From assembly GCF_013337685.1 (NCBI RefSeq), contig NZ_SUQN01000007.1, positions 362,630-426,629 of the forward strand: a stretch of 64,000 bases of DNA, in the 5' to 3' direction. This DNA comes from Citrobacter gillenii. Its GTDB lineage: Bacteria; Pseudomonadota; Gammaproteobacteria; Enterobacterales; Enterobacteriaceae. Position numbers and translations under genes: made by a program. The notes beneath the pieces were generated by a model, which was not told the origin of the DNA, searched no databases, and saw only the letters and a program-made list of their open reading frames with translations. Numbering within the stretch: position 1 is the stretch's first letter; the number at the start of each line of letters is the position of its first letter. This document shows, one piece after another, positions 49,543 to 60,757 of this stretch.

Positions 49543-50535
49543 ATGAAAACCGCTTACATTGCCAAACAACGTCAAATTAGCTTCGTGAAATCTCACTTTT
49601 CTCGCCAACTGGAAGAGCGTCTGGGGCTGATTGAAGTCCAGGCACCGATCCTGAGCCGTGTAGGAGATGGCACGCAGGATAACTTGTCGGGCTGTGAAAA
49701 AGCGGTGCAGGTGAAAGTGAAAGCTTTGCCAGACGCCCAGTTCGAAGTGGTGCATTCACTGGCGAAGTGGAAGCGTCAAACGCTGGGACAACACGACTTC
49801 AGCGCGGGTGAGGGGCTGTACACGCACATGAAAGCCCTGCGCCCGGATGAAGACCGTCTTTCTCCGCTTCACTCGGTCTATGTGGACCAGTGGGACTGGG
49901 AGCGCGTAATGGGCGACGGTGAGCGTCAATTCTCCACCCTGAAAAGCACGGTAGAGGCTATCTGGGCGGGAATTAAGGCGACCGAAGCGGCGGTAAGCAA
50001 AGAATTTGGTCTGGCACCGTTCCTGCCAGAGCAGATCCATTTTGTTCACAGCCAGGAGCTGTTAGCGCGTTATCCGGATCTTGATGCCAAAGGGCGTGAA
50101 CGCGCCATCGCGAAAGATCTGGGTGCGGTATTCCTGGTGGGGATCGGCGGCAAGCTCAGCGATGGTCATCGTCATGACGTACGTGCGCCGGATTATGATG
50201 ACTGGAGTTCGGCTTCCGAGCTGGGTTACGCCGGTCTGAACGGCGATATTCTGGTCTGGAACCCGGTTCTTGAAGATGCGTTTGAACTGTCTTCCATGGG
50301 GATCCGTGTGGATGCCGATGCGTTGAAACACCAGCTTTCCCTGACGGGCGACGAAGATCGCCTGAGTCTGGAATGGCACCAGGCGCTGCTGCGTGGCGAA
50401 ATGCCGCAGACCATTGGCGGCGGTATTGGTCAGTCACGTTTGACCATGTTGTTGCTGCAGTTGCCGCATATTGGTCAGGTACAGTGCGGCGTATGGCCGG
50501 CGCAGGTCCGTGAAAGCGTCGACTCCCTGCTGTAA
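49543..50535 (+). CDS. asnA: Aspartate-ammonia ligase AsnA
   Basis: A 330-residue ammonia-dependent asparagine synthetase (aspartate + ATP + NH3 to asparagine + AMP), a class II aaRS-like fold. [20 protein letters not shown] is the N-terminus. [22 protein letters not shown] and [13 protein letters not shown] near the end are active-site blocks. The start is the ATG after GGAGTAAACATA; 20 open codons upstream are leader. Its end is three bases from the viaA stop codon, convergent. Confidence 0.98.
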   Translation: MKTAYIAKQRQISFVKSHFSRQLEERLGLIEVQAPILSRVGDGTQDNLSGCEKAVQVKVKALPDAQFEVVHSLAKWKRQTLGQHDFSAGEGLYTHMKALRPDEDRLSPLHSVYVDQWDWERVMGDGERQFSTLKSTVEAIWAGIKATEAAVSKEFGLAPFLPEQIHFVHSQELLARYPDLDAKGRERAIAKDLGAVFLVGIGGKLSDGHRHDVRAPDYDDWSSASELGYAGLNGDILVWNPVLEDAFELSSMGIRVDADALKHQLSLTGDEDRLSLEWHQALLRGEMPQTIGGGIGQSRLTMLLLQLPHIGQVQCGVWPAQVRESVDSLL

Positions 50536-50538
50536 GTA

Positions 50539-51990
50539 TTAACGCTGCCAGCGTCTGAGCAGGCGGCTTCGCATCCCGGTATCAAAGCGCCAGATATGAT
50601 CGAAAATGCGCATGATGCCGGGTTTGCCATGGGCTGACATCGCAACCGCATGAAAACGGTGTTGATGCACCCGCTGTAACTCCCCAACTTTACTCACTAC
50701 TTCATCAGGCAATCGCTGAGCGATAAAATCCGAAATCACGACCGCGTCAGCATCAAACCACTCCCGTCCCTGCATCCTTTCAATAATGGCGCGAAAACAG
50801 CTGGCAATATCCGTACCGCCGCGAAAACGCTGGCTTAAGAAACGGATCGCCTGCTCAATGCCCTGTGGACCAGACAGTTCGTAGCGCACAACTTCAGTCG
50901 AAAATAACATGATGTAGCAGCGACGGTTATCGGCAAGGGCCACGCGCATTAGCGCCAGACAAAAGGCTTTCGCGCACTGCTCATTAAATCCTCCCATTGA
51001 ACCCGACGTATCCACGCAGACAATAAATGGTCCGCGAGGCTGCTCGTCAAAATCCTGATGCACGACCGGGCGCTCGGTGACTTTTTCACGCCAGGCTTCG
51101 CCATGCAGGCGGTATGTCAGCAGCTGTTTTTCCACTAGCCGCCGATAGAACTCATATTCCAGTTCGGTGATGCCAAGGGTCGCCAGCTCCGGAGGGAGTA
51201 AACGCAGAATATCGTCGCTTTGTTGGATGCCATCAACCTGCTCCGGGACGGTGGCGGGTTCGCGTACCAGCGTGCGAAAGGTTTCCATTGGCGCATCTTT
51301 CCGCGGAACCGATTTGGCTTCCCGGGAGCGTCCCAACTGTTCGGCTAAGCGTTGGAGTTCGGGCTGCTGCGTCAGGAAATCACCGTACTTCACGATCAAC
51401 TGGTAATCGCCGCGCTTGATTTGACCTGCGCTCATGTCCCATAAACGGCCTGCGGCGGTGTCGTTTTCCGCCAGCACCGGATCCAGCTGTCCGCTCAGCG
51501 TCATACGTTCCTGAACTTCACTGAGCAACTGTTCGCGTTCTTCTTCCAGCAACTGGTGATTCAGCGTGGTGGTTTGAATCACCAGGCTTAAACGCCAGCG
51601 TTGTAAAAACAGCGTGTGCAGCGCGGGAGTGAATGTACTGTTGCCATCAACCAATTGTTGGGCTTGCCCGGCATAGGGGGAATGCAACCGGTGCAGTAGC
51701 GTTAATATTTGCGGTAACTGGACGATAAACTGCGGGGTGGAAAGGAGCTGACTTTGCTGGTAGCACATCACTTCTTCCGTCAGTTCCGGCGGTACGCGGG
51801 TATCTTTCAGACGGTTGCGTAATGCCTCGCGCCAGCGGGGAAGATCGTTGGCTATCGCCTTCTTTAGCCGGGGGAATTTTTCAAAAAAAACCGCCAGCTG
51901 TGGGGAGGCCAGCAGCGCGAGGATCATCTCTTCGATCATCCCCTCTTCGCTTACCGCCAGCATGATATTCAGCGTATCAAGCGTCAGCAT
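50539..51990 (-). CDS. viaA: ViaA, VWA-domain partner of RavA
   Basis: A 483-residue protein with an N-terminal helical region and a C-terminal von Willebrand A domain from about residue 320. Its MIDAS motif is [17 protein letters not shown], with [13 protein letters not shown] and VISDFIA completing the metal site. With the MoxR ATPase RavA it influences Fe-S/respiratory complexes (Nuo, Frd) and aminoglycoside sensitivity in E. coli. The start overlaps the ravA stop by seven bases, so the pair is translationally coupled. Confidence 0.97.
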   Translation of the reverse strand: MLTLDTLNIMLAVSEEGMIEEMILALLASPQLAVFFEKFPRLKKAIANDLPRWREALRNRLKDTRVPPELTEEVMCYQQSQLLSTPQFIVQLPQILTLLHRLHSPYAGQAQQLVDGNSTFTPALHTLFLQRWRLSLVIQTTTLNHQLLEEEREQLLSEVQERMTLSGQLDPVLAENDTAAGRLWDMSAGQIKRGDYQLIVKYGDFLTQQPELQRLAEQLGRSREAKSVPRKDAPMETFRTLVREPATVPEQVDGIQQSDDILRLLPPELATLGITELEYEFYRRLVEKQLLTYRLHGEAWREKVTERPVVHQDFDEQPRGPFIVCVDTSGSMGGFNEQCAKAFCLALMRVALADNRRCYIMLFSTEVVRYELSGPQGIEQAIRFLSQRFRGGTDIASCFRAIIERMQGREWFDADAVVISDFIAQRLPDEVVSKVGELQRVHQHRFHAVAMSAHGKPGIMRIFDHIWRFDTGMRSRLLRRWQR

Positions 51991-53480
51991 TGCTGTGCCT
52001 GGCGGATCTGCTCGCCAACGTCTTGCAGGCTGGCTTCAATCCGGCCTAACCAGTCGCTATGGATAAACAGACATTTTTGTTGTTCGCTAAACCCGCGGTG
52101 CTGCTGGTGCCACTCGGTATCAAGTGCCTCAAGCTGCTCTTTTATCTCGCTGGGCATATTATCTTTCGATGAACCCGGAAGGGCCAGGCGGGAGCCTTGT
52201 AAGCTGACGTCGCGCACGACCAGGTGCTGGTCGCTGTCGACTTCCATATTCAGCGTCTGGGCAAAGCCTATGCCGTTTAGCTTGCCGCGGATCTCACTGC
52301 CTTTGGTCAGCCACTGCTCCAGCGCGCTACGCTCAAACGCAATATGGATAACGTCCATATCATGCAGTTTTAAAGGCTTTTGTAGCAGCAACGTCACTAC
52401 CGCCGTATTAACGTCTGCAGGTAAATCATAATGTGGACGACGGCTGAACATCCCACCCTGGCGAATAACGGTAAAGGCGGTTTTATCGCTCTGTTGCTGC
52501 TGTAACTGGAGGCGGCGCTGCACAATCGCGCCGAGGCGCGTTAGCATTGATTGCTGCTGCCAGGCGTGTCCGGTCATCAATATTTCAATCTGCTGCTGCA
52601 TCAGATTCAGGCTTTGTGCGTCGTACCACAGGCAATCTTTCAACAGGATAAGATCGATAGGCGCAACCGCATCGCGTCCGCTAAAGAAGGCGCTGGCCTG
52701 CAACAGGCGGATCGCTTTTTTCCAGCGACGGTCAGAGACGTAAGGAGCGTTCGGTAGTGCATCCAACTGCTGGCGCAGCGTATAGACCAACTCAAAGACG
52801 CGATCGGGAAGCGTGATGGTGCCGATATCTTTTTGCCACTGGTAATACTCTTCATCGGTCACCTGTAACGTTGCCGGAACAGGGTTGTCGCTTTCATCCT
52901 GCTGGCTTAACAACATGGAGCGGAAGTTGGCCTTGTCCTGCACTTTGTCCAGCCACAGGCGAATTAGCATACGGTCGTACAGTGCTTCCAGGCTGCTGTC
53001 TGCTTCAGGCAGTTCGTTGGAGGCCGCCACCAGCAGACGCATCGGGATTTTTTCCTCAAACGCGCCGTTGCGGAAGTGGCGTTCGTTAATGGCGGTCAGC
53101 AGGGTGTTGAGGATGGCCGGGCCCGCCTTCCAGATTTCATCCAGAAAAACGATTTCAGCTTCGGGAAGATAACCCGCCGTTAAGCGCTCATAGCGCCCTT
53201 CATCTTTCAGGGCCTGAATAGATAGCGGGCCGAAGACTTCTTCTGGCGTGGAGAAGCGCGTCATCAAATATTCGAAAGCGCGCGCATTTTTAAACGCAAA
53301 CTTCAGCCGACGTGCAATTAAGCTTTTTGCGATCCCTGGCGGGCCGAGTAAGAACACACTCTCACCGCTAAGCGCCGCCAGCAGGCACAGACGAATGGCG
53401 TGGCTACGTTCATAGAGTCCCTTTTCCAGCGCATTGCTCAGACGGGAAATTCTTTCCGCTAATAAATGTGGGTGAGCCAT
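51984..53480 (-). CDS. ravA: MoxR AAA+ ATPase RavA
   Basis: A 498-residue hexameric ATPase. Walker A is [14 protein letters not shown], Walker [17 protein letters not shown] and sensor 1 is in [12 protein letters not shown] triple-helical and a LARA domain (about 330-440) that binds the lysine decarboxylase LdcI in E. coli follow. The ATG giving [10 protein letters not shown] matches E. coli; eight upstream codons are excluded. First gene of ravA-viaA; its upstream region carries a sigmaS-type -10. Confidence 0.97.
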   Translation of the reverse strand: MAHPHLLAERISRLSNALEKGLYERSHAIRLCLLAALSGESVFLLGPPGIAKSLIARRLKFAFKNARAFEYLMTRFSTPEEVFGPLSIQALKDEGRYERLTAGYLPEAEIVFLDEIWKAGPAILNTLLTAINERHFRNGAFEEKIPMRLLVAASNELPEADSSLEALYDRMLIRLWLDKVQDKANFRSMLLSQQDESDNPVPATLQVTDEEYYQWQKDIGTITLPDRVFELVYTLRQQLDALPNAPYVSDRRWKKAIRLLQASAFFSGRDAVAPIDLILLKDCLWYDAQSLNLMQQQIEILMTGHAWQQQSMLTRLGAIVQRRLQLQQQQSDKTAFTVIRQGGMFSRRPHYDLPADVNTAVVTLLLQKPLKLHDMDVIHIAFERSALEQWLTKGSEIRGKLNGIGFAQTLNMEVDSDQHLVVRDVSLQGSRLALPGSSKDNMPSEIKEQLEALDTEWHQQHRGFSEQQKCLFIHSDWLGRIEASLQDVGEQIRQAQQC

Positions 53481-53523
53481 AATGAAGTGGCGTCCTTTCG
53501 CCAAATGTACTGCGTAAACTGCG

Positions 53524-53530
53524 AGTATAG
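53524..53530 (-). promoter_or_regulatory. SigmaS-type -10 of ravA
   Basis: CTATACT on the minus strand is the ideal extended RpoS -10 and stands about 45 bases before the ravA ATG. E. coli ravA-viaA is RpoS-induced. Confidence 0.6.
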
Positions 53531-53583
53531 ATGCTTCACACCAGTGCAGTAATAGACTGAAGGTGCGCTTATTTTTCTTTGAG

Positions 53584-53597
53584 CCAGATTAATCTGG
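53584..53597. promoter_or_regulatory. Perfect 14-bp palindrome in the ravA-kup gap
   Basis: CCAGATTAATCTGG is a perfect dyad. It may be an operator for either divergent gene; no regulator is identified. Confidence 0.35.
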
Positions 53598-53680
53598 TCT
53601 CATTTAGGGGTACGATTTTGCGATTAATCGTGCATACTGTGCGCCTTTTTGTGGGCCAAGGGACTACGCACACATTTCTT

Positions 53681-53792
53681 ATATATACACCAAATCAATC
53701 AAGCTGCACGAAGACGGTAAATGAGTTATCTCCTGGGATGGGCGGAATAACGAGTGAAGCCAATGGAAGCGGCCTGAAGAATGACGTGTATA
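53681..53792. repeat. Degenerate ERIC element in the kup leader
   Basis: The left end (TATATACACCAAATCAATCA, then GCTGCACGAAGACGG) and right end (AGTGAAGCCAATGGAAGC, then GGCCTGAAGAATGACG) match ERIC ends, and TCTCCTGGGATGGGCGGAAT stands for the core. It ends 16 bases before the kup ATG, so it is probably in the mRNA leader. Confidence 0.75.
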
Positions 53793-53808
53793 AACGAAAG
53801 ACGAGTCT

Positions 53809-55677
53809 ATGAGCACTGATAATAAGCAATCATTGTCTGCGATTACCCTTGCAGCTATTGGGGTTGTCTACGGTGATATTGGTACCAGCCCACTTTATAC
53901 ACTCCGTGAATGTTTGTCTGGGCAGTTCGGTTTTGGCGTTGAACGTGATGCCGTGTTTGGTTTTCTCTCGCTGATTTTCTGGCTGCTGATCTTTGTTGTC
54001 TCCATCAAGTACCTGACGTTTGTCATGCGTGCGGATAACGCCGGAGAAGGCGGGATCCTGACGCTAATGTCACTGGCCGGGCGTAATACGTCGGCGCGAA
54101 CGACCTCAATGCTGGTCATTATGGGGTTGATAGGCGGCAGCTTCTTCTATGGTGAGGTGGTGATTACGCCGGCCATTTCGGTGATGTCGGCGATCGAAGG
54201 TCTGGAGATCGTGGCACCGCAACTGGATACCTGGATTGTTCCGCTCTCTATTATTGTCCTGACACTGCTGTTTATGATTCAAAAGCACGGTACTGGTACC
54301 GTGGGTAAGCTTTTTGCACCTATTATGCTGGTTTGGTTCCTGGTGCTGGCGGTGTTGGGAGTACGTAGTATTATTGCTAACCCGGAAGTGCTGCATGCGT
54401 TAAACCCAATGTGGGCGGTGCATTTCTTCCTCGAATATAAAACGCTGTCGTTTATTGCGCTGGGCGCGGTGGTGCTGTCGATCACCGGCGTTGAAGCGCT
54501 GTACGCGGATATGGGCCACTTTGGTAAGTTCCCCATTCGCCTGGCGTGGTTCTCTGTAGTGTTACCTTCGCTGGTGCTGAACTATTTTGGCCAGGGTGCA
54601 TTGCTGTTAAAACATCCGGAAGCGATCAAAAACCCGTTCTTCCTGCTGGCACCGGACTGGGCGTTGATTCCCCTGCTGATCCTTGCCGCGCTGGCCACGG
54701 TTATTGCCTCGCAGGCGGTGATCTCTGGCGTATTCTCATTGACGCGGCAGGCGGTACGTCTGGGATATCTGTCGCCGATGCGTATCATCCATACTTCAGA
54801 GATGGAGTCAGGGCAAATCTATATTCCGTTCGTCAACTGGATGCTGTACATCGCCGTGGTGATTGTGATTGTCAGCTTTGAGCACTCCAGTAACCTGGCC
54901 GCCGCGTACGGTATTGCGGTGACGGGGACGATGGTGCTGACGTCTATTCTGTCGACAACCGTGGCGCGCAAAAACTGGCACTGGAATAAATACTTTGTGT
55001 TCCTGATTCTGGTGGCCTTCCTGTGCATTGATATTCCGCTGTTCTCCGCGAACCTTGATAAGCTGATTTCTGGTGGTTGGCTGCCGCTGACGCTGGGTCT
55101 GGTGATGTTCACCATCATGACCACCTGGAAAAGCGAGCGCTTCCGTCTGCTGCGTCGTATGCATGAACACGGTAATTCTCTGGAGGCGATGATTGCATCT
55201 CTGGAGAAATCGCCGCCGGTACGCGTGCCTGGCACAGCGGTGTATATGTCCCGTGCCATGAACGTCATCCCGTTTGCGCTTCTGCATAACCTCAAACATA
55301 ACAAGGTGCTGCATGAACGCGTGATCCTGCTGACGCTGCGTACAGAAGATGCACCGTATGTTCATAATGTGCGTAGGGTGCAAATTGAGCAGCTGTCGCC
55401 GACCTTCTGGCGCGTGGTAGCCAGCTACGGCTGGCGCGAAACACCAAACGTAGAGGAAGTGTTCCATCGCTGCGGGCTGGAAGGCCTAAGCTGTCGGATG
55501 ATGGAAACCTCGTTCTTCATGTCGCACGAGTCGCTGATTGTCGGCAAACGTCCGTGGTATTTACGCCTGCGCGGCAAATTGTATCTGCTGTTGCAGCGCA
55601 ATGCGCTACGTGCACCGGACCAGTTTGAGATCCCACCTAACCGGGTGATTGAGCTCGGGACGCAGGTCGAGATTTAA
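53809..55677 (+). CDS. kup: Low-affinity potassium uptake protein Kup (TrkD)
   Basis: A 622-residue K+/H+ symporter of the KUP/HAK/KT family, main potassium importer at low pH. The N-terminus has [25 protein letters not shown], the family motif in TM1. Twelve predicted helices run to about residue 430, followed by a C-terminal cytoplasmic domain of about 190 residues. [17 protein letters not shown] is also conserved. Same length as E. coli. Its leader contains an ERIC remnant; a terminator follows. Confidence 0.98.
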   Translation: MSTDNKQSLSAITLAAIGVVYGDIGTSPLYTLRECLSGQFGFGVERDAVFGFLSLIFWLLIFVVSIKYLTFVMRADNAGEGGILTLMSLAGRNTSARTTSMLVIMGLIGGSFFYGEVVITPAISVMSAIEGLEIVAPQLDTWIVPLSIIVLTLLFMIQKHGTGTVGKLFAPIMLVWFLVLAVLGVRSIIANPEVLHALNPMWAVHFFLEYKTLSFIALGAVVLSITGVEALYADMGHFGKFPIRLAWFSVVLPSLVLNYFGQGALLLKHPEAIKNPFFLLAPDWALIPLLILAALATVIASQAVISGVFSLTRQAVRLGYLSPMRIIHTSEMESGQIYIPFVNWMLYIAVVIVIVSFEHSSNLAAAYGIAVTGTMVLTSILSTTVARKNWHWNKYFVFLILVAFLCIDIPLFSANLDKLISGGWLPLTLGLVMFTIMTTWKSERFRLLRRMHEHGNSLEAMIASLEKSPPVRVPGTAVYMSRAMNVIPFALLHNLKHNKVLHERVILLTLRTEDAPYVHNVRRVQIEQLSPTFWRVVASYGWRETPNVEEVFHRCGLEGLSCRMMETSFFMSHESLIVGKRPWYLRLRGKLYLLLQRNALRAPDQFEIPPNRVIELGTQVEI

Positions 55678-55684
55678 CGTTACC

Positions 55685-55723
55685 GACGCCCTCTTTCTTC
55701 ATGAAAGGGGGCGTTTTGTTTTC
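55685..55723 (+). terminator. Terminator after kup
   Basis: ACGCCCTCTTTC and GAAAGGGGGCGT form a 12-bp stem with one mismatch, loop TTCAT, followed by TTTTGTTTTCC. Confidence 0.9.
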
Positions 55724-55757
55724 CCCCTCACATTTTCCTTTCTTCTGATGATACGGC

Positions 55758-55858
55758 TTGCGAAACGTTTCGATGACGATCACATTTTCGTAACGTCATG
55801 GTGGTTTTATGTGCATTCTTCAGACTAAACTTATCACCAGCGAAACGTTTCGCTAGTG
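55758..55858 (+). promoter_or_regulatory. rbs promoter with two RbsR operators
   Basis: CGAAACGTTTCG occurs twice as perfect palindromes (55761-55772 and 55841-55852), 80 bp apart. Each fits the RbsR operator. Between them are TTCGA-N6-TCACA (55769-55784), a plausible CRP site, and TAAACT (55826-55831) as a possible -10. The distal operator overlaps the CRP site and the proximal one covers the start region. Confidence 0.8.
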
Positions 55859-55868
55859 GGGAAAGAAA

Positions 55869-56288
55869 ATGAAGAAAGGCACGGTACTCAACTCTGAAAT
55901 TTCATCGGTGATCTCCCGTCTGGGGCATACCGATACGCTGGTGGTGTGTGATGCGGGTTTACCCATCCCAAATAGTACTACGCGTATCGATATGGCATTA
56001 ACCCAGGGCGTACCTTCTTTTATGCAGGTACTGGATGTGGTCACGCGTGAAATGCAGGTCGAGTCGGCCATTCTCGCGACGGAAATCAAACAACATAATC
56101 CGCAACTCCACGAAACGTTGCTCAGCCACATTGAGCAACTGCAACAACACCAGGGAAATACCATAGAAATTCGTTACACCACGCATGAACAATTCAAAAA
56201 ACAAACCGCAGGCAGTCAGGCGGTAATTCGCAGCGGAGAATGTTCTCCGTATGCGAATATCATTCTTTGTGCTGGCGTCACGTTCTGA
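55869..56288 (+). CDS. rbsD: D-ribose pyranase RbsD
   Basis: A 139-residue decameric enzyme that interconverts beta-pyranose and beta-furanose ribose so that RbsK can phosphorylate it. [34 protein letters not shown] contains the catalytic His near residue 20 and Asp; EHFKK...[16 protein letters not shown] C-terminus is conserved. A GGGGAAAGAAA ribosome site precedes it. First gene of rbsDACBKR; seven bases before rbsA. Confidence 0.98.
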   Translation: MKKGTVLNSEISSVISRLGHTDTLVVCDAGLPIPNSTTRIDMALTQGVPSFMQVLDVVTREMQVESAILATEIKQHNPQLHETLLSHIEQLQQHQGNTIEIRYTTHEQFKKQTAGSQAVIRSGECSPYANIILCAGVTF

Positions 56289-56295
56289 GGCCATC

Positions 56296-57801
56296 ATGAA
56301 CGCACTACTGCAACTCAAAGGGATCGATAAAGCGTTCCCGGGCGTTAAAGCGCTATCCGGCGCCGCGTTGAATGTTTACTCCGGCCGCGTTATGGCGCTG
56401 GTGGGCGAAAACGGCGCGGGCAAATCCACCATGATGAAAGTCCTGACTGGTATCTACACTCGTGATGCCGGTTCGTTATTGTGGCTGGGGAAAGAAACCA
56501 CCTTTAACGGTCCTAAATCCTCTCAGGAAGCAGGGATCGGCATCATTCACCAGGAACTGAACCTGATCCCGCAACTCACCATCGCCGAGAACATTTTCCT
56601 CGGCCGTGAGTTTGTGAATCGCTTTGGCAAAATCGACTGGAAGACGATGTATGCCGAAGCAGACCTGTTGCTGGCTAAACTTAATCTGCGTTTTAAAAGC
56701 GACAAGCTGGTCGGTGAGCTATCGATTGGCGATCAGCAGATGGTTGAAATCGCCAAAGTGCTGAGCTTTGAATCCCGGGTCATCATTATGGATGAACCGA
56801 CGGATGCGTTGACGGATACCGAAACCGAATCCCTGTTCCGCGTGATCCGTGAACTGAAATCTCAGGGACGCGGCATTGTCTATATTTCTCACCGCATGAA
56901 AGAGATTTTCGAAATTTGTGATGATGTGACGGTGTTCCGCGATGGGCAGTTTATTGCCGAACGTGAAGTGGCCTCACTGACCGAAGATTCACTCATTGAA
57001 ATGATGGTGGGACGTAAGCTGGAAGATCAGTACCCGCGGCTGGATAAAGCGCCTGGCGATGTGCGCCTGAAGGTCGATAACTTGTGCGGCCCTGGAGTGC
57101 ATGATGTGTCATTCACGCTGCGTAAAGGTGAGATCCTTGGCGTGTCGGGTCTGATGGGTGCCGGACGTACTGAATTGATGAAAGTGTTATACGGCGCGCT
57201 GCCGCGCACCAGTGGTTACGTCACGCTTGACGGGCATGAAGTGGTTACGCGTTCTGAACAGGATGGGCTGGCCAACGGCATCGTCTATATTTCTGAAGAC
57301 CGCAAACGCGACGGCTTAGTGCTGGGCATGTCGGTGAAAGAGAACATGTCGTTGACCGCACTGCGTTACTTCAGCCGTACGGGCGGCAGTCTGAAACACA
57401 AAGATGAGCAGCAGGCGGTGGGCGATTTTATCCGTCTGTTCAATGTGAAAACGCCCTCGATGGAACAGGCAATCGGCCTGCTCTCCGGTGGCAATCAGCA
57501 AAAAGTGGCGATTGCGCGTGGTTTGATGACCCGGCCCAAAGTGCTGATCCTCGATGAACCCACGCGCGGCGTGGACGTTGGGGCTAAAAAAGAGATTTAC
57601 CAGCTAATCAACCAGTTTAAGGCTGATGGGCTGAGCATCATTCTGGTCTCTTCGGAGATGCCAGAAGTATTGGGCATGAGCGATCGCATTATCGTCATGC
57701 ATGAAGGGCATCTCGGCGGTGAATTCACTCGCGAGCAGGCCACTCAGGAAGTATTAATGGCTGCCGCTGTGGGCAAGCTTAATCGCGTGAATCAGGAGTA
57801 A
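56296..57801 (+). CDS. rbsA: Ribose ABC transporter ATPase RbsA
   Basis: A 501-residue double ATPase of the sugar importer RbsABC. The first half has Walker [15 protein letters not shown], signature [16 protein letters not shown] and Walker [14 protein letters not shown]. The second has the degenerate P-loop [14 protein letters not shown], signature [15 protein letters not shown] and [16 protein letters not shown]. Only one set is catalytically complete, as in the family. The ATG giving [16 protein letters not shown] is used; 15 codons upstream are an open but unsupported extension inside rbsD. Confidence 0.97.
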   Translation: MNALLQLKGIDKAFPGVKALSGAALNVYSGRVMALVGENGAGKSTMMKVLTGIYTRDAGSLLWLGKETTFNGPKSSQEAGIGIIHQELNLIPQLTIAENIFLGREFVNRFGKIDWKTMYAEADLLLAKLNLRFKSDKLVGELSIGDQQMVEIAKVLSFESRVIIMDEPTDALTDTETESLFRVIRELKSQGRGIVYISHRMKEIFEICDDVTVFRDGQFIAEREVASLTEDSLIEMMVGRKLEDQYPRLDKAPGDVRLKVDNLCGPGVHDVSFTLRKGEILGVSGLMGAGRTELMKVLYGALPRTSGYVTLDGHEVVTRSEQDGLANGIVYISEDRKRDGLVLGMSVKENMSLTALRYFSRTGGSLKHKDEQQAVGDFIRLFNVKTPSMEQAIGLLSGGNQQKVAIARGLMTRPKVLILDEPTRGVDVGAKKEIYQLINQFKADGLSIILVSSEMPEVLGMSDRIIVMHEGHLGGEFTREQATQEVLMAAAVGKLNRVNQE

Positions 57802-57806
57802 AAAAG

Positions 57807-58772
57807 ATGACTACCCAGGCTGTTTCTGGTCGCCGTTATTTCACTAAAGCATGGCTTCTGGAGCAAAAGTCGCTCATCGCTCTGTTAGTGCTGATCGCGA
57901 TTGTTTCCACCATGAGCCCCAACTTTTTTACCGTTAATAACCTGTTCAACATTCTCCAGCAAACGTCGGTTAACGCCATCATGGCAGTTGGTATGACGCT
58001 GGTTATTCTGACGTCGGGTATCGATCTGTCTGTGGGTTCGCTACTGGCGCTTACCGGTGCCGTTGCTGCTTCGATTGTGGGTCTTGAAGTCAACGCGTTG
58101 GTGGCCGTTGCCGCTGCGCTGGCGTTAGGTGCGGCGGTTGGTGCCGTGACTGGCGTTATTGTGGCAAAAGGCCGCGTGCAGGCGTTTATCGCCACGCTGG
58201 TGATGATGCTGCTGCTGCGCGGCGTCACCATGGTGTACACCAACGGCAGTCCGGTAAACACCGGCTTTACCGACAATGCCGATCTGTTTGGCTGGTTTGG
58301 TATTGGTCGTCCGTTAGGCGTCCCTACGCCAGTATGGATCATGGGGATTGTCTTCCTGGCCGCGTGGTACATGCTGCACCATACCCGTCTGGGTCGATAT
58401 ATTTATGCGCTGGGCGGTAACGAAGCGGCAACGCGTCTGTCCGGTATCAGCGTCAATAAGATCAAAATTATCGTTTATTCACTCTGTGGGCTGCTGGCTT
58501 CTCTGGCGGGCATCATCGAAGTGGCGCGTCTCTCCTCAGCGCAACCGACGGCGGGTACCGGCTATGAACTGGATGCTATCGCGGCGGTGGTATTAGGCGG
58601 CACCAGCCTGGCTGGCGGTAAAGGACGTATTGTTGGTACGCTGATCGGCGCACTGATTCTCGGTTTCCTCAATAATGGTTTGAATTTGTTAGGTGTTTCC
58701 TCCTATTACCAGATGATCGTTAAAGCAGTGGTCATTTTGCTGGCGGTACTGGTAGACAACAAAAAGCAGTAA
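57807..58772 (+). CDS. rbsC: Ribose ABC transporter permease RbsC
   Basis: A 321-residue membrane protein with about ten hydrophobic helices of the BPD_transp_2 type. The ATPase-contact region is ALGGNEAATRLSGISVNKIKIIVYSLCG, and LTSGIDLSVGSLLALTGAVAA lies in TM2-3. Same length as E. coli. It is five bases after rbsA and is followed by rbsB. Confidence 0.98.
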   Translation: MTTQAVSGRRYFTKAWLLEQKSLIALLVLIAIVSTMSPNFFTVNNLFNILQQTSVNAIMAVGMTLVILTSGIDLSVGSLLALTGAVAASIVGLEVNALVAVAAALALGAAVGAVTGVIVAKGRVQAFIATLVMMLLLRGVTMVYTNGSPVNTGFTDNADLFGWFGIGRPLGVPTPVWIMGIVFLAAWYMLHHTRLGRYIYALGGNEAATRLSGISVNKIKIIVYSLCGLLASLAGIIEVARLSSAQPTAGTGYELDAIAAVVLGGTSLAGGKGRIVGTLIGALILGFLNNGLNLLGVSSYYQMIVKAVVILLAVLVDNKKQ

Positions 58773-58796
58773 CAACGACTACAGGACATCTTAAAT

Positions 58797-59687
58797 ATGA
58801 ACATGAAAAAACTGGCTACCCTGGTTTCTGCTGTTGCGCTGAGTGCCACCGTGAGCGCGAATGCGATGGCAAAAGATACCATTGCGCTGGTGGTCTCTAC
58901 CCTTAACAACCCGTTCTTTGTCTCTCTGAAGGATGGGGCGCAAAAAGAAGCCGATAAGCTAGGTTATAACCTGGTGATTCTGGACTCGCAGAACAACCCG
59001 GCGAAAGAGTTGGCGAACGTTCAGGACTTAACCGTGCGTGGAACCAAAATTCTGCTGATTAACCCAACCGACTCCGATGCCGTGGGTAATGCCGTGAAGA
59101 TGGCTAACCAGGCGAAAATTCCGGTGATCACCCTGGACCGTCAGGCAACCAAAGGGGATGTTGTCAGCCATATTGCGTCTGATAACGTGCTGGGCGGTAA
59201 AATTGCCGGTGACTACATCGCGAAGAAAGCAGGCGAAGGTGCGAAAGTTATCGAACTGCAGGGTATTGCCGGAACATCGGCGGCGCGTGAGCGTGGCGAA
59301 GGTTTCCAGCAGGCCGTTGCGGCACACAAATTTAACGTGCTGGCTAGCCAGCCGGCAGATTTCGACCGTACCAAAGGTCTGAACGTTATGCAGAACCTGC
59401 TGACCGCGCATCCTGATGTGCAGGCCGTATTTGCTCAGAACGATGAAATGGCACTGGGCGCGCTGCGTGCTCTGCAAACGGCGGGTAAATCTGATGTGAT
59501 GGTGGTTGGATTTGACGGCACGCCTGATGGCGAAAAAGCGGTAAATGATGGCAAACTGGCTGCGACCATCGCTCAGTTACCGGATCAGATTGGCGCGAAA
59601 GGCGTTGATATTGCGGATAAGGTACTGAAGGGCGAGAAGGTTCAGGCTAAATATCCGGTTGACCTGAAGCTGGTCATCAAGCAGTAA
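58797..59687 (+). CDS. rbsB: Periplasmic ribose-binding protein RbsB
   Basis: A 296-residue precursor; the signal peptide [25 protein letters not shown] is cut before KDTIAL. The two-lobed type I fold keeps ribose-contact blocks [32 protein letters not shown] and [12 protein letters not shown]. It also passes ribose signals to chemoreceptor Trg. The 137-bp gap to rbsK holds GATGGCG...CGCCATC (59713-59734), a hairpin; in E. coli the sRNA RbsZ comes from the rbsB 3' end and may exist here. Confidence 0.98.
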   Translation: MNMKKLATLVSAVALSATVSANAMAKDTIALVVSTLNNPFFVSLKDGAQKEADKLGYNLVILDSQNNPAKELANVQDLTVRGTKILLINPTDSDAVGNAVKMANQAKIPVITLDRQATKGDVVSHIASDNVLGGKIAGDYIAKKAGEGAKVIELQGIAGTSAARERGEGFQQAVAAHKFNVLASQPADFDRTKGLNVMQNLLTAHPDVQAVFAQNDEMALGALRALQTAGKSDVMVVGFDGTPDGEKAVNDGKLAATIAQLPDQIGAKGVDIADKVLKGEKVQAKYPVDLKLVIKQ

Positions 59688-59824
59688 TAGCGATTCAGGC
59701 CGCTCGCGACCTGATGGCGACATAAATACGCCATCCTCAGAGCGTTGAAGATGAAAGCGTAAAAAGAAAAGCAGGGCACGCGCCACCCTAACCCGGTGGC
59801 GCACTTTGACTTGGAATTCCGAAC

Positions 59825-60754
59825 ATGAAAACCGCAGGCAACCTCGTTGTACTTGGCAGCATTAATGCCGATCACATCCTTAACCTTAACTCTTTTCCGA
59901 CACCTGGCGAAACCGTAACCGGTAGCCACTATCAGGTCGCATTTGGCGGAAAAGGCGCGAACCAGGCGGTTGCTGCGGGTCGTAGTGGTGCGAATATCGC
60001 CTTCATTGCCTGTACAGGAGATGACGATATTGGTGAGCGTGTACGTAAACAATTAGCCAGCGATAACATCGATATTGCGCCTGTTAGCGTGATTTCTGGC
60101 GAAGCGACCGGCGTGGCGCTGATTTTTGTTAACGCAGAAGGCGAGAATGTTATCGCAATTCATGCCGGGGCGAATGCCGCACTTTCTCCTGCGTTAGTGG
60201 AAGCTCAACATGACCGTATTGCGCAGGCCTCGGCCTTACTGATGCAGTTAGAGTCGCCCATTGAAAGCGTACTGGCTGCGGCAAAAATTGCGCGTCGACA
60301 TAATACGACGGTCGCGCTTAATCCGGCTCCGGCTCGTGAACTCCCTGACGAACTGCTGTCGCTGGTAGATATCATTACCCCGAATGAAACGGAAGCTGAA
60401 AAGCTGACCGGGATCCGGGTAGAAAACGATGAAGATGCCGCTAAAGCAGCGCTGGCGCTGCACGCAAAGGGAATTCACACCGTACTGATTACCTTAGGAA
60501 GTCGTGGTGTGTGGGCTAGCGTAAACGGTGAAGGTCATCGTGTTCCTGGTTTTAAAGTGGACGCCGTTGATACCATCGCTGCCGGTGATACCTTTAACGG
60601 TGCGTTAATTACCGCGTTACTGGAAGAGACACCGTTGCCTGAGGCGATTCGCTTTGCGCATGCGGCCGCGGCGATTGCGGTAACGCGTAAAGGTGCACAA
60701 CCTTCCGTTCCGTGGCGCGAAGAAATTGAGGCGTTTTTAGGTCAGCAGAGGTAA
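59825..60754 (+). CDS. rbsK: Ribokinase RbsK
   Basis: A 309-residue PfkB-family kinase making ribose-5-phosphate. The N-terminal motif is GSINADHILNLNSFPTPGETV and the PfkB signature 1 GGKGANQAVAAGRSG. Signature 2, DTIAAGDTFNGALITALLE, has the catalytic Asp. Same length as E. coli. It is three bases before rbsR. Confidence 0.98.
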   Translation: MKTAGNLVVLGSINADHILNLNSFPTPGETVTGSHYQVAFGGKGANQAVAAGRSGANIAFIACTGDDDIGERVRKQLASDNIDIAPVSVISGEATGVALIFVNAEGENVIAIHAGANAALSPALVEAQHDRIAQASALLMQLESPIESVLAAAKIARRHNTTVALNPAPARELPDELLSLVDIITPNETEAEKLTGIRVENDEDAAKAALALHAKGIHTVLITLGSRGVWASVNGEGHRVPGFKVDAVDTIAAGDTFNGALITALLEETPLPEAIRFAHAAAAIAVTRKGAQPSVPWREEIEAFLGQQR

Positions 60755-60757
60755 CGC

